Of a stretch of 64,000 bases of DNA, positions 25,775 to 33,176 are shown in pieces. The number at the start of each line of letters is the position of its first letter. Within the stretch, counting starts at the first letter, position 1. A model generated the notes under the pieces. It searched no databases and was not told where the DNA came from. It worked only from the letters and a program-made list of their open reading frames with translations. Made by a program: the position numbers and the translations under genes. Source of the DNA: DASXUX01 sp036504595 (GTDB lineage Bacteria > Planctomycetota > SZUA-567 > H5-PLA8); NCBI GenBank assembly GCA_036504595.1, contig DASXUX010000097.1, positions 186,001 to 250,000 of the forward strand, in the 5' to 3' direction.

Positions 25775-27673
25775 TCCCCGTCTCCCCGTCTCCCCGTCTT
25801 TCTTTTCCTCCCCGTCCTTTTTCTCCGCCGCTCCCTGACGGTCGCGGTTCTGATCCTCCGCTCCCTCACGGTCGCGGTTCTGTTTGCCGTCGGCCAAGTC
25901 CTTTGCCTGATCCGCCAATTTTTCCTCGGCGTTGGCCAGTTCGGCGAGCTTTCCCTGGTCGGCGTCTTTTTCGGCGAGCATCTTCTCGATCTGCTGGAGG
26001 ATATCCTGCGCGGCCTTGCCGAGTTGCTCGATCTGCTGCTCCTCCGCGTTCTTGGGCGTAACGTCGGCGCGTGCGATAAAGGTTTCTGTCGCAGCCGGCG
26101 TGGGCGTGCGTTCAACGCCCTGCTTGATGGGGATGCGCAGGGGCGCGCTTTCGCCGCGTTGCGGCTTGGGGCGCCGGGTGTCTTCGGCGACCGCGATCAG
26201 CTCAATGGTGTCGCCAGGTTTGAGCTTCATCGGGCGCAAATCAAAGACGAAGGCGCGCGTGACGCTTGCGTTCGGCACATCGGGCGAAACGTCCACTGCG
26301 TAAGGCGGGCGCTTCTCCAGAGTCCCCAGCACTCGCGCCGAGACGCTGAGCTTGCCGATACCCAAGTCGTCGCTGGCGGAGGCATTCAGCAGCAGCACGT
26401 CCATATGTCCGGCGGGGGCGTCCGGGATGGCGCTGTCTTCGCGAGTTAACGTGGCTTTGGGCGGTTGATCGAGCGTCGTCTTGATCTGATAGAGGAGCCC
26501 TTCACGGCAGGGGATGCCGTTTACGTCCACGTAGCCGATGCGGTACTCGAAAGCACGGTCCGCGGCGAGGGTCGCGAAAAGTGTCCTGCCGTCGCTGGTC
26601 ATGGGCTGCCGAGCGGCGCCTACTTGCAGCCAGCCGCTAGCTGTTCCCTGCGCCGGCTGGCTGACGGCGGCGCTGATTTGGACGTGGCTGCCGGCGATCA
26701 CGCTGGCGTTTCCACCGGCCACTTCGCGAGCGGGCGCGAAGCTGGCGTAGGGCGGCGGGAGGATGCGCAGGTTCACCGCGGTGACCACGGGCCGGTCAAC
26801 CAGCAGCAGCCGGAACGGACCTTTGCTCGCATCGTTGCAGCGGACGGAGTACGTCACGGCGCGCGTGAAACCAGGCAGGTCCTTCGAGTAGACGTTGCGG
26901 TCGGTGAGCGGAAGTTTTTCTTCGATACCTTCGGCCGCGCCATCGACCTTGTAGACCAGCGTCGCGGCGGACGCAGATGCGCCCCGCGTGGAGACGCTAA
27001 AACTCACCGGTTCACCCAACACGGCGACGCCGGTGCCGGGAAGAACCTGCGTGATCTGCGTCATGCGCGGCGGGCCGATCGGGCGCCACGGAATCACGCA
27101 GCGGTAAAGGCTGTCGCTGAAGGTGCTCGCCCAGCACACGTAGAGCACCACTAGGGCGGCCAAGGCGCCGCCGAACGCCCAGGCTGAGCGCGTCAAGGGG
27201 CGCAGATCGACCACTTGGTCCACGTCCAGGAACTTGAGGCGCTCGATGGATTGCGATTTCAACAGGACAGCCGCTTCGAGTTGCTCCGGCGAAATGGATG
27301 TGCCGCGCCGCAGATCGACATAGCTGACCAGCATATCGTCGTCATAGCCGAGCACCTTGTCCACTTCGTGAGCGTGGAAGCGGAAATTGCGGTGCCGGAG
27401 CAACAGGCGCGCGGCCAGGAAAAGCGTGCCGCCGGCGAGCGACCAGGCGGCCAGCGTCCAGAGCAGCATGCGATTGACACTGGAGATTTCGAGGATGCGG
27501 TCGGCCACCATTTCGGCGGCCACGTAGGTGGCCACGGCGGCCAGAGCGGCGAGGATAATTCCGAGCAGATCGAAGAGTGTTTCGCGGATGCGGATGGCGC
27601 GCAGGCGTGAAGCGACCGGATCCTTGGCCCAAGGTTCCAGCACCGGCGTCTGGCTTTTTTGCGCTGTATCCAT
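25727..27673 (-). CDS. DUF4175-like membrane protein, N-terminal part (frameshifted)
   Basis: This 648-residue frame has two N-terminal transmembrane segments (about 35-55 and 68-90), a third near 165-185 and a large extracytoplasmic region with Ig-like beta segments (IELIAVAEDTRRP). It ends in a Lys/Glu/Gln coiled segment (EEQQIEQLGKAAQDILQQIEK). This is the architecture of the DUF4175-like family common in planctomycetes, where the chain normally continues into a Gly/Gln-rich linker and a short helical C-terminus. Here that part is in another frame. Two adjacent copies of the 26-bp element are translated near the end (NRDREGA, NRDRQGA). Start is the ATG at 27673. Confidence 0.7.
   Translation of the reverse strand: MDTAQKSQTPVLEPWAKDPVASRLRAIRIRETLFDLLGIILAALAAVATYVAAEMVADRILEISSVNRMLLWTLAAWSLAGGTLFLAARLLLRHRNFRFHAHEVDKVLGYDDDMLVSYVDLRRGTSISPEQLEAAVLLKSQSIERLKFLDVDQVVDLRPLTRSAWAFGGALAALVVLYVCWASTFSDSLYRCVIPWRPIGPPRMTQITQVLPGTGVAVLGEPVSFSVSTRGASASAATLVYKVDGAAEGIEEKLPLTDRNVYSKDLPGFTRAVTYSVRCNDASKGPFRLLLVDRPVVTAVNLRILPPPYASFAPAREVAGGNASVIAGSHVQISAAVSQPAQGTASGWLQVGAARQPMTSDGRTLFATLAADRAFEYRIGYVDVNGIPCREGLLYQIKTTLDQPPKATLTREDSAIPDAPAGHMDVLLLNASASDDLGIGKLSVSARVLGTLEKRPPYAVDVSPDVPNASVTRAFVFDLRPMKLKPGDTIELIAVAEDTRRPKPQRGESAPLRIPIKQGVERTPTPAATETFIARADVTPKNAEEQQIEQLGKAAQDILQQIEKMLAEKDADQGKLAELANAEEKLADQAKDLADGKQNRDREGAEDQNRDRQGAAEKKDGEEKKDGETGRRGEEGRPRPRPGKNRRQ
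25775..25798. repeat. Three tandem copies of TCCCCGTC at the frameshift point
   Basis: The repeat reads (GACGGGGA)x3 on the coding strand. Three copies shift the downstream frame; one copy or four copies would restore a single continuous protein. Confidence 0.9.
25826..25883. repeat. Two adjacent copies of the 26-bp dispersed element
   Basis: Copies at about 25826-25855 and 25857-25883 are in the same orientation and are both read in frame as NRDR(Q/E)GA. Confidence 0.8.
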
Positions 27674-27730
27674 CAACTGCCATTCCCCCGCCGCTTGTTA
27701 GACGCTGGGATGGCGTTCCTTGATGCGGGA

Positions 27731-27832
27731 AATTGGTACTTGGTACTTGGTACTTGGTACTTGGTGATTGGTGATTGGTGAGTGGTATTCAAGTACCAAT
27801 CACCAAGTACCAATCACCAAGTACCATTCACC
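27731..27832. repeat. TTGGTAC/TTGGTGA heptamer array with inverted arm
   Basis: Four TTGGTAC units and three TTGGTGA units are followed by an inverted arm of complementary AAGTACCAATCACC units. The whole could fold into a long imperfect hairpin between the ferredoxin and DUF4175-like genes. Confidence 0.9.
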
Positions 27833-27834
27833 GA

Positions 27835-28158
27835 CTACGGCGTAATCCGCGCGGCGTCCAACGCGGCAGCATCTTTGCCGACAAACCAGTTCTTGTTGAT
27901 GTCGATGAACTTCTTCTCGGCTTCTGGAACGTCGTCGAGCGGGAAGATCGCCGCGACGGGGCATTCGGGGACGCACAGCCCGCAGTCGATGCATTCATCG
28001 GGGCTTATGATCAGGAACTTCGTTACATCGGGCTTGTCGGGCAACGGCTGCAAGCCCAGGTCGGAGAGTTCCAGGTCGTAGAAGCAGTTGACGGGACAGA
28101 CCTTCATACACGCAGTATCGTGAGTCCCGATACACGGCGAAGTTACCACATGAGCCAT
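27835..28158 (-). CDS. fdxA: Seven-iron ferredoxin (3Fe-4S plus 4Fe-4S)
   Basis: A 107-residue ferredoxin. Cysteines at 9, 17, 21 and 25 (PCIGTHDTACMKVCPVNC) and 56, 59, 62 and 66 (CIDCGLCVPEC) match the FdxA layout. Cys9/17/66 would hold the 3Fe-4S cluster and Cys21/56/59/62 the 4Fe-4S cluster. The roughly 40-residue C-terminal extension is also normal for this family. It is a soluble low-potential electron carrier; its partners are not nearby. Confidence 0.92.
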   Translation of the reverse strand: MAHVVTSPCIGTHDTACMKVCPVNCFYDLELSDLGLQPLPDKPDVTKFLIISPDECIDCGLCVPECPVAAIFPLDDVPEAEKKFIDINKNWFVGKDAAALDAARITP

Positions 28159-28266
28159 TCGCTGAATCCTCCCTCATGAGTCCAATTGTCAGGATTGCTC
28201 TGCCAGAACGCAACATCAACAGCAGGTTAGCTCAGGGACGCTCGAAAAATGATGACGCTGAAAACT

Positions 28267-28383
28267 TCAGCGTTGAGCGCGTTTGAACTGGCTGCGAGGC
28301 TGACCCTGCGCCGGCTTCTTGCCGTGATTGGCCCGCTTGCTCTTGTAGTTGCGGAACTTGCGATTCTTCTTCTTGGATGCCAT
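28267..28383 (-). CDS. Small, very basic 38-residue protein
   Basis: A 38-residue protein with about 17 Lys or Arg residues (MASKKKNRKFRNYKSKRAN...). An AAGGGGAG ribosome site about six bases upstream supports the ATG at 28383. Size and charge suggest binding to RNA or the ribosome, but no known ribosomal protein is recognised. GGATTGC repeats begin just upstream of its ribosome site. Confidence 0.55.
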   Translation of the reverse strand: MASKKKNRKFRNYKSKRANHGKKPAQGQPRSQFKRAQR

Positions 28384-28395
28384 GTGCTCCCCTTC

Positions 28396-28423
28396 TGATT
28401 GCGGATTTCGGATTGCGGATTGA
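28396..28423. repeat. GGATTGC heptamer repeat upstream of the small basic gene
   Basis: Three to four imperfect GGATTGC units end next to the ribosome site of the 38-residue gene. Confidence 0.7.
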
Positions 28424-28465
28424 ACAGCCAATACGCGACCCGCGGTCGTCACGACCCCGCTGCTT

Positions 28466-28523
28466 TTCCGCTCCCTCACGGTCGCGGTCCTGATCTGCCG
28501 CGCCCTCATGGGTCGCGGTACTG
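28466..28523. repeat. 26-bp dispersed element, one good and one degenerate copy
   Basis: The first copy (about 28468-28493) fits the core with one change; the second (28497-28523) is degenerate. They lie between the small basic gene and the gene at 28526. Confidence 0.65.
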
Positions 28524-28525
28524 AC

Positions 28526-28930
28526 TTACACTTCGGATAGAGGCGCCTCTCCCGGGAGTTCAGCCTCTTTTTGCGGTTCGGTGGCGGCGGGTCCCGGCGG
28601 CGGCGCCAACTTGCGTTTTACGAACAGCGCCATGCTTTCACGATGACCCAGTTCGGCGGTCTGCGCGGCGCGTTCCCAGTCTTCGCGGGTCACCATCGCG
28701 CGATCGAGGCGGTCCAGCCGTGCAAGCAGGAACGTATCGCCGCGATCCAGAGCCACCCGCTTGATCTGCTCGATTCCATCGCGGTCCTGCGCCTTCTCAA
28801 AAAAATCGAGGGCGTCGGAAAAGCGCTCCAACGACAAAAACTCCCGGCCGATCTTGGACAGCGTGGCTTTGGGTGTCTTTTCGGAATGCAGCAGATCCCG
28901 CTTCTTGATGTAATGCGTCGGTATGGCCAT
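28526..28930 (-). CDS. Helical protein of unknown function
   Basis: A 134-residue, mostly helical protein without signal peptide or transmembrane segment. Residues 20-75 (FLSLERFSDALDFFEKAQDRDGIEQIKRVALDRGDTFLLARL) have the spacing of TPR-like or ankyrin-like helical pairs. The C-terminus is Pro/Glu-rich. An AAAAGG ribosome site precedes the ATG. No family is recognised. Confidence 0.5.
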   Translation of the reverse strand: MAIPTHYIKKRDLLHSEKTPKATLSKIGREFLSLERFSDALDFFEKAQDRDGIEQIKRVALDRGDTFLLARLDRLDRAMVTREDWERAAQTAELGHRESMALFVKRKLAPPPGPAATEPQKEAELPGEAPLSEV

Positions 28931-29237
28931 TCGTTGCCTTTTCTAAACCCCTCACAACCTGATGCATAAAGTACGGGAAAGCGGCGAAAGGTAAACGAGA
29001 AAAATCGCAGGCGGTGGCACGGGCAGGCCGGCGGCGCATTCGTTTGTGGCGCGGATTGCCCGTGAGCCCCTGCACGCTTGAGTTCGCGCAAACGAACGCG
29101 CGAACACAAGCGTGCCACCAAAAAATCCTCGACATATAAAATTCACGGCACAAACTACGGGGCGGGCACCCTGATTGCGCATTTTGCTGGCCAATGCCCT
29201 GCAGCATGGGCGCACTCGGGGACCGGAGAGTTTGGAA
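28931..29237. other. 307-base divergent intergenic region with a MITE-like element
   Basis: Contains the inverted-repeat element 29013-29118 and nothing else recognisable as a gene. The divergent promoters must lie in the remaining flanks. Confidence 0.6.
29013..29118. repeat. MITE-like element with GGTGGCACG termini
   Basis: The ends are GGTGGCACG and its complement CGTGCCACC. Internally it has ATTGCCCGTG and the imperfect inverted pair CGTTTGTGGCGCG / CGCGCAAACGAACG. It shares its terminal sequence with the element at 31584-31729. Confidence 0.7.
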
Positions 29238-30215
29238 ATGGCAAAACGAAAGAGTGAACCTGACAGCAAGGCCAAAGAAAGGCCTTCGGCGCGCCGAGCG
29301 AAGGCCGCGGTCGCGCCTGCGCCTTCCGCAAAGGCGAAAGCAGCACCTTCAGCAGCGAAGGTCGCAGCGGCAAAGCCGGCGTCATCGCGAGCGGTTTCGG
29401 CTCCGCGGCCGGTGCCTGCGCCGTCGCGTCGCATGGCGATCAGCACACCGCCCAAGCCACCCGTCTCGTCGGAAACGGAAAAGCAGGCTTCGGAGTTCGT
29501 GGATCGCGGGCTGCCGATTCCCGAGAACTATGGCTTGGATCGCCTGGTGGCAATGGTTCGCGATCCGGCGTGGATATATTGCTACTGGGAGCTGCACGGT
29601 TCGATCCTGCCGACGTTGCGCGCGCGCCGCGGGCAGGCATTCATTGACTCCTGCGCGTGGGTCTTGCGGCTGCATAAGATCGACGATCAGATGGCGATCG
29701 ATATTGAGATCGCGCATGGCGCCGGGAACTGGTACCTCTACACCGGCCGGCCGGGAAATTATCAGCTCGAAATGGGTCTGCTGGCACCGGACGGCGAATG
29801 GGTTTCGCTGCTGGCTTCGGGGGCGATTCGCACGCCGACCGCATCGGTGTCGCCGGTGGTCGATGAGCGCTGGCGCATGCGGCCGGCAGAGCAAGAGGCC
29901 ATCCTGCCGCAACTCGAGGCACTCGGAAGCACCGATCTGGGCTCGTCGCGGCTGCAAAGCAGTTTTGGACGCATCAGCAGCCGCATGCTCGGATCCTCGG
30001 GCAGTCAGCCGTGGGGGTCGAGCGGGCGGGTGAGCGGCTCATCCTTCGCAGCGTTGGGATCGAGCAGCGGCGCTTACTTTCCGTACACGAATCACACGGA
30101 CCCGGAACGCTTTAGCCCGGGCAAGACGCAGGATCCGTCCTTTAGCGTGAAGCTTCCGCGAGTCATACGCGGCCTGCCTCTGCCGGCGGCAACCTGGCCA
30201 GGGGAACAGCGGTAG
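29238..30215 (+). CDS. DUF4912 protein with histone-like N-terminal tail
   Basis: A 325-residue protein. The first 90 residues are rich in Ala, Lys, Pro and Ser, like histone H1 tails. Residues 95-215 hold the DUF4912 domain (ENYGLDRLVAMVRDPAWIYCYWELH), found in several phyla and without an assigned function. The tail from about 230 is Ser/Gly-rich. The ATG at 29238 follows a GGAGAG site. Its TAG stop is followed directly by a GGCAGTA repeat. Confidence 0.75.
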   Translation: MAKRKSEPDSKAKERPSARRAKAAVAPAPSAKAKAAPSAAKVAAAKPASSRAVSAPRPVPAPSRRMAISTPPKPPVSSETEKQASEFVDRGLPIPENYGLDRLVAMVRDPAWIYCYWELHGSILPTLRARRGQAFIDSCAWVLRLHKIDDQMAIDIEIAHGAGNWYLYTGRPGNYQLEMGLLAPDGEWVSLLASGAIRTPTASVSPVVDERWRMRPAEQEAILPQLEALGSTDLGSSRLQSSFGRISSRMLGSSGSQPWGSSGRVSGSSFAALGSSSGAYFPYTNHTDPERFSPGKTQDPSFSVKLPRVIRGLPLPAATWPGEQR

Positions 30216-30243
30216 GCAGTAGGCGGGAGGCAGTGGGCAGGAG
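30212..30243. repeat. GGCAGTA heptamer repeat at a stop codon
   Basis: The stop TAG (30213-30215) is itself part of the first GGTAGGCAGTAGGC unit. Confidence 0.7.
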
Positions 30244-30262
30244 TGAAGGCAGGGAGGAGCAG

Positions 30263-30817
30263 GTGGGGAGCAAGTGTCCGAATGCTGAAAATGTCGTGCC
30301 ACCGGAACCACCGGGGCGTAAGGCTTACATTGCGCCGTGGCGGCTGAGCTACATCCTTGGCAAGAAGGACAAGGAATGTTTCATGTGCCAGGCGGCCAGA
30401 GTTCCGGCCGGCGATGAAGCGGCTTGGAAGAAAATGCTGCTGCTGCACCGCGACGAGCACGGGCTGGTGATCATGAACCGCTATCCGTACACCGGCGGAC
30501 ATCTGCTCATCGCGCCGCTGCGGCACACCGCCGACCTTCCAGCGCTCTCAGCAGAAGAAAGCACTTACCTGTGGGGGTATTCGCGGCGCGCGGTGGACGT
30601 CATCGCGAAAACGCTGCAGCCGCAGGGCTTCAATCTGGGCATGAATCTGGGCAAAGCCGCGGGTGCGGGCGTGGAAGAGCATCTGCACATGCACGCGTTG
30701 CCGCGCTGGATCGGCGACACGAATTTCATTCACATTCTCGACAACACCAGCACGATTCCCGTGGCGCTGGAAGAAGTTTGGGACCAGATGCGCCCGCTGT
30801 TCAAAGAGTTTCGTTAA
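30263..30817 (+). CDS. HIT-family nucleotide hydrolase/phosphorylase
   Basis: A 184-residue protein with the histidine triad HLHMHALPRW (His140, His142, His144) and an upstream FMCQ pair with Cys39 and Cys42 that may bind zinc. The layout resembles the HIT/AP4A-phosphorylase-like group acting on dinucleoside polyphosphates or nucleotide conjugates. No ATG fits the conserved start. The GTG at 30263 has a GGGAGGAG ribosome site and was chosen. The nuclease gene follows 24 bases later. Confidence 0.82.
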   Translation: MGSKCPNAENVVPPEPPGRKAYIAPWRLSYILGKKDKECFMCQAARVPAGDEAAWKKMLLLHRDEHGLVIMNRYPYTGGHLLIAPLRHTADLPALSAEESTYLWGYSRRAVDVIAKTLQPQGFNLGMNLGKAAGAGVEEHLHMHALPRWIGDTNFIHILDNTSTIPVALEEVWDQMRPLFKEFR

Positions 30818-30841
30818 CGCGGCTATGTCAGTGGGGGTCCC

Positions 30842-31576
30842 GTGCGACGCTCGCTTCCCGTCATCTGCGCGTTTGTGCTTGGCGTGAGTCTCGGCACCGG
30901 CGCGGCCTGGCTGAAGTGGGGGCGCAATCCGCAGCCGGCGCAGGCAACGGCGCAACCAGCGACAATCGATTTGAGTGTCACCGACGGCGGCATTTACCGC
31001 GTGCGGAGCGTGGTCGATGGCGACACGATCGTGCTCGAGAACGGCGTTCACGTCCGCTACAACGGCATCAACGCCCCGGAAATGGGGCACTTCGTCAAAG
31101 ACTGCGATCCGTTTGGGTCGGAAGCGACTGTGCGAAACACGGCTCTGGTCGGGGAAAAGAGAGTTCGCCTGCGGCTTTCCCGCGACCCGCTCGACAAATA
31201 CGGACGTGTTTGCGCGCGGGTTTTTCTGGTACCGGACGGGGAACAGGCGCCGGAAACAGATGTGTGCGCTCTGCTGGTGAAAGAAGGTCTGGCGAAAGTT
31301 ATGGGCTTGGGCACGACGGGGGACGAATACCGCGATCTCAAGCAGATCGAAGCAGAAGCCAAACAAGCGAACGCGGGCCTGTGGAGTCTGCCTGAACGCC
31401 CCACACCGGATCCCGCAAAGCCCTATTGGGCTTCAGGAAAATCCAAAATCTACCACTTGAATACCTGCTCTGTCGCTCAAAGCCTGGGGGCGCGGAATCT
31501 CCACCAATACGCCATGCCGGACGAAGCTGAGGCGGCCGGATACAAGCCGTGTCCGCGCTGCGCGGGGAAACGGTAG
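30842..31576 (+). CDS. Exported thermonuclease (SNase) with C-terminal Cys-rich domain
   Basis: A 244-residue protein with an N-terminal signal anchor (about 4-24) and a staphylococcal-nuclease domain (about 50-180) carrying the catalytic-type residues in VRYNGINAPE and DKYGRVCARVF. The C-terminal 50 residues (KIYHLNTCSVAQ...GYKPCPRC) form a small Cys-containing domain like that appended to other bacterial nucleases. It likely degrades extracellular nucleic acid. The GTG start is preceded by GGGGG. It is the second gene after HIT on the same strand. Confidence 0.85.
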   Translation: MRRSLPVICAFVLGVSLGTGAAWLKWGRNPQPAQATAQPATIDLSVTDGGIYRVRSVVDGDTIVLENGVHVRYNGINAPEMGHFVKDCDPFGSEATVRNTALVGEKRVRLRLSRDPLDKYGRVCARVFLVPDGEQAPETDVCALLVKEGLAKVMGLGTTGDEYRDLKQIEAEAKQANAGLWSLPERPTPDPAKPYWASGKSKIYHLNTCSVAQSLGARNLHQYAMPDEAEAAGYKPCPRCAGKR

Positions 31577-31583
31577 CAACTGT

Positions 31584-31729
31584 GTGGCACGGGCAGGCCG
31601 CGCCGCGGCTTCTTGCGCCGTCGGATTGCCCGTGACTCCCGCGCGCCTCTGCACGGGCAATCCGCGCCGCGAGCAGCCGTCAGTCCGTGATAGCGACGCA
31701 ACCTGCGCGGCGCGGCCTGCCCGTGCCAC
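31584..31729. mobile_element. MITE-like element with 24-bp perfect terminal inverted repeats
   Basis: Perfect 24-bp terminal inverted repeats (31584-31607 and 31706-31729) begin GTGGCACGGGCAGGCC. A nested 13-bp inverted repeat lies inside (31622-31634 CGGATTGCCCGTG with 31652-31664). There is no coding capacity. A relative lies at 29013-29118, and shorter relatives starting CACGGGCAGCC lie at 45847 and 63335. Confidence 0.75.
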
Positions 31730-31731
31730 AC

Positions 31732-33084
31732 TCACCAACTCGTCAGCGCGTCGGTGAGTTCTTCCTGTTCCAGGATGAGCATGGTCTGGCGCGTTGAGCG
31801 CGGGTGGGGAACCTGGCAGTCGCGGCCGCCTTCGATGCCGTCACCGTAGTCGAGGCCGCGGCCGGTTGCGACGTCGAACCAGTAGTAGCGATACGTTCCG
31901 GGCAGCACCATCAGCCGCAAGCCTTTCCGCACGCTGCTCCGGAAAAAGGCGAAGTACCGTCCGGAGCCGTCGGTCGCGGCGAAGACTTTGCCGTCGGCGC
32001 GCGCGGCGGCCATGTGCTGCAACACTTCGGGGCAGGGGCGAACGTACCCGTGGCTCAGCCAGTGGCGGCCGAAGGTGGCCACTTGAGCCAGATCTTTCCA
32101 GCCGCGCTCCTCTTCGAGTTCGCGGCGGCGGAACGAAACGACCGGCCACGCGCCTTGCATCACGGTCTGCCACAGAATGGAGCGATGCGTGCCGCGCACG
32201 GCGGTGAGGTCGCGTCTCGCCGCCAGCCAGCAGACGGCCGGCCGCCGGTCCTCGCCCGTTCGCTGCTCCGGAGCCGTGTCATAGCCCGCGCTGCTGTGCG
32301 ATATGGGCGCATCGGTGAGCACAAACGGTGCGCACTGCGAACCGATCTCCGCATGAAGCGAACTTTGCGGGGGAGCGACGATCCAGGGGCCGGCGGGCTT
32401 GTCTTGCGCGTCATCGGCCCGGCGAAGTTGCCCGGCCATGCGCCGGATCAAATCCGACTCCAGCGCGCCGTCCGGCGCGCCCAGGAGCTTTCCGCGGAAG
32501 ATACTGGCCCACACTCCGCGGTGACCGCGCAGAACCGGGCCGACCCAATCCACGGCTGCGTTCATCGCGCCCAGGACTTTTTCGCGCTTGAGATTACGTG
32601 CGCGAATCACGGTCGTTCCTTTTCGCGTTCGCGCTCGAACGGTCAGCATGTCCTCGAGTGCGACAGCCTGCTCGTTGGCTTCGCGCCGCAGCGGCCCGGA
32701 CTGGCTGGTCGCATCGAAGAGCGAAAGCCCGACCAGAATGCCAATCTGCTCGGCGGCTTCGATCAGGAACTGCAGGCGCACGAAAACGCCTTCATCGCGA
32801 TGTTCCAGGTCGTAGAGCACCGGTTGCATGCTGGAACTTGCCGAGGCCGGTTCGGCGGGGTGGCGGCGCGCGAACAGACAGGCGTCCTCGTGCGCGCCGT
32901 TCAGCGGGACGATCAAGTGGCGGATGCCGAGCGAAGCAAGCTGTTCCAGCCAATCGCGTTGATTGCAGCCGCGCAGCAGCGGTTCGTCGCACGCGACGCC
33001 GGGGAATGCGATGCGGTGGTCGCGGAGTTCGATCAGCGCTCGCTGGGAGGTGTTGCCGGCGGTGTAGAGGTTGAATTTCGCCAA
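31732..33084 (-). CDS. Unknown protein with glycosidase-like C-terminal domain
   Basis: A 450-residue protein without signal peptide. The N-terminal part has TIM-barrel-like features (DWLEQLASLGIRHLIVPLNGAHED, FLIEAAEQIGILVGLSLFD). The ending GTYRYYWFDVATGRGLDYG resembles the small beta domain that follows many GH5-like or collagen-binding-associated barrels. Catalytic glutamates are not evident. The TTG start at 33084 is supported by a GGAG site about eight bases upstream. It lies next to a glycosyltransferase gene on the same strand. Confidence 0.5.
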   Translation of the reverse strand: MAKFNLYTAGNTSQRALIELRDHRIAFPGVACDEPLLRGCNQRDWLEQLASLGIRHLIVPLNGAHEDACLFARRHPAEPASASSSMQPVLYDLEHRDEGVFVRLQFLIEAAEQIGILVGLSLFDATSQSGPLRREANEQAVALEDMLTVRARTRKGTTVIRARNLKREKVLGAMNAAVDWVGPVLRGHRGVWASIFRGKLLGAPDGALESDLIRRMAGQLRRADDAQDKPAGPWIVAPPQSSLHAEIGSQCAPFVLTDAPISHSSAGYDTAPEQRTGEDRRPAVCWLAARRDLTAVRGTHRSILWQTVMQGAWPVVSFRRRELEEERGWKDLAQVATFGRHWLSHGYVRPCPEVLQHMAAARADGKVFAATDGSGRYFAFFRSSVRKGLRLMVLPGTYRYYWFDVATGRGLDYGDGIEGGRDCQVPHPRSTRQTMLILEQEELTDALTSW

Positions 33085-33102
33085 TCCGAGTCTCCAACCG
33101 TT

Positions 33103-33176
33103 GTTCGTGGTCTATGGTTCATGGTTAACGGCAACAGCGAAAAGAACCACGAACTCTGAACTACAAACCACAAACC
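33103..33176. repeat. TGGTTCA-type repeat with inverted arm, overlapping a stop codon
   Basis: Left arm TTCGTGGTCTATGGTTCATG (33103 onward) and right arm of ACCACGAACTCTGAACTACA type (to 33176). The right arm contains the TAG stop and last codons of the glycosyltransferase gene. Confidence 0.75.

Noticed and set aside
27731..27832. Heptamer array considered as CRISPR
   Set aside because: Units are seven bases with no spacers and no cas genes in the window.
31804..33159. 451-codon plus-strand open frame opposite the gene at 31732
   Set aside because: No ribosome site or domain. The minus frame has fold-like motifs and a supported TTG start, though this choice is less certain than others.
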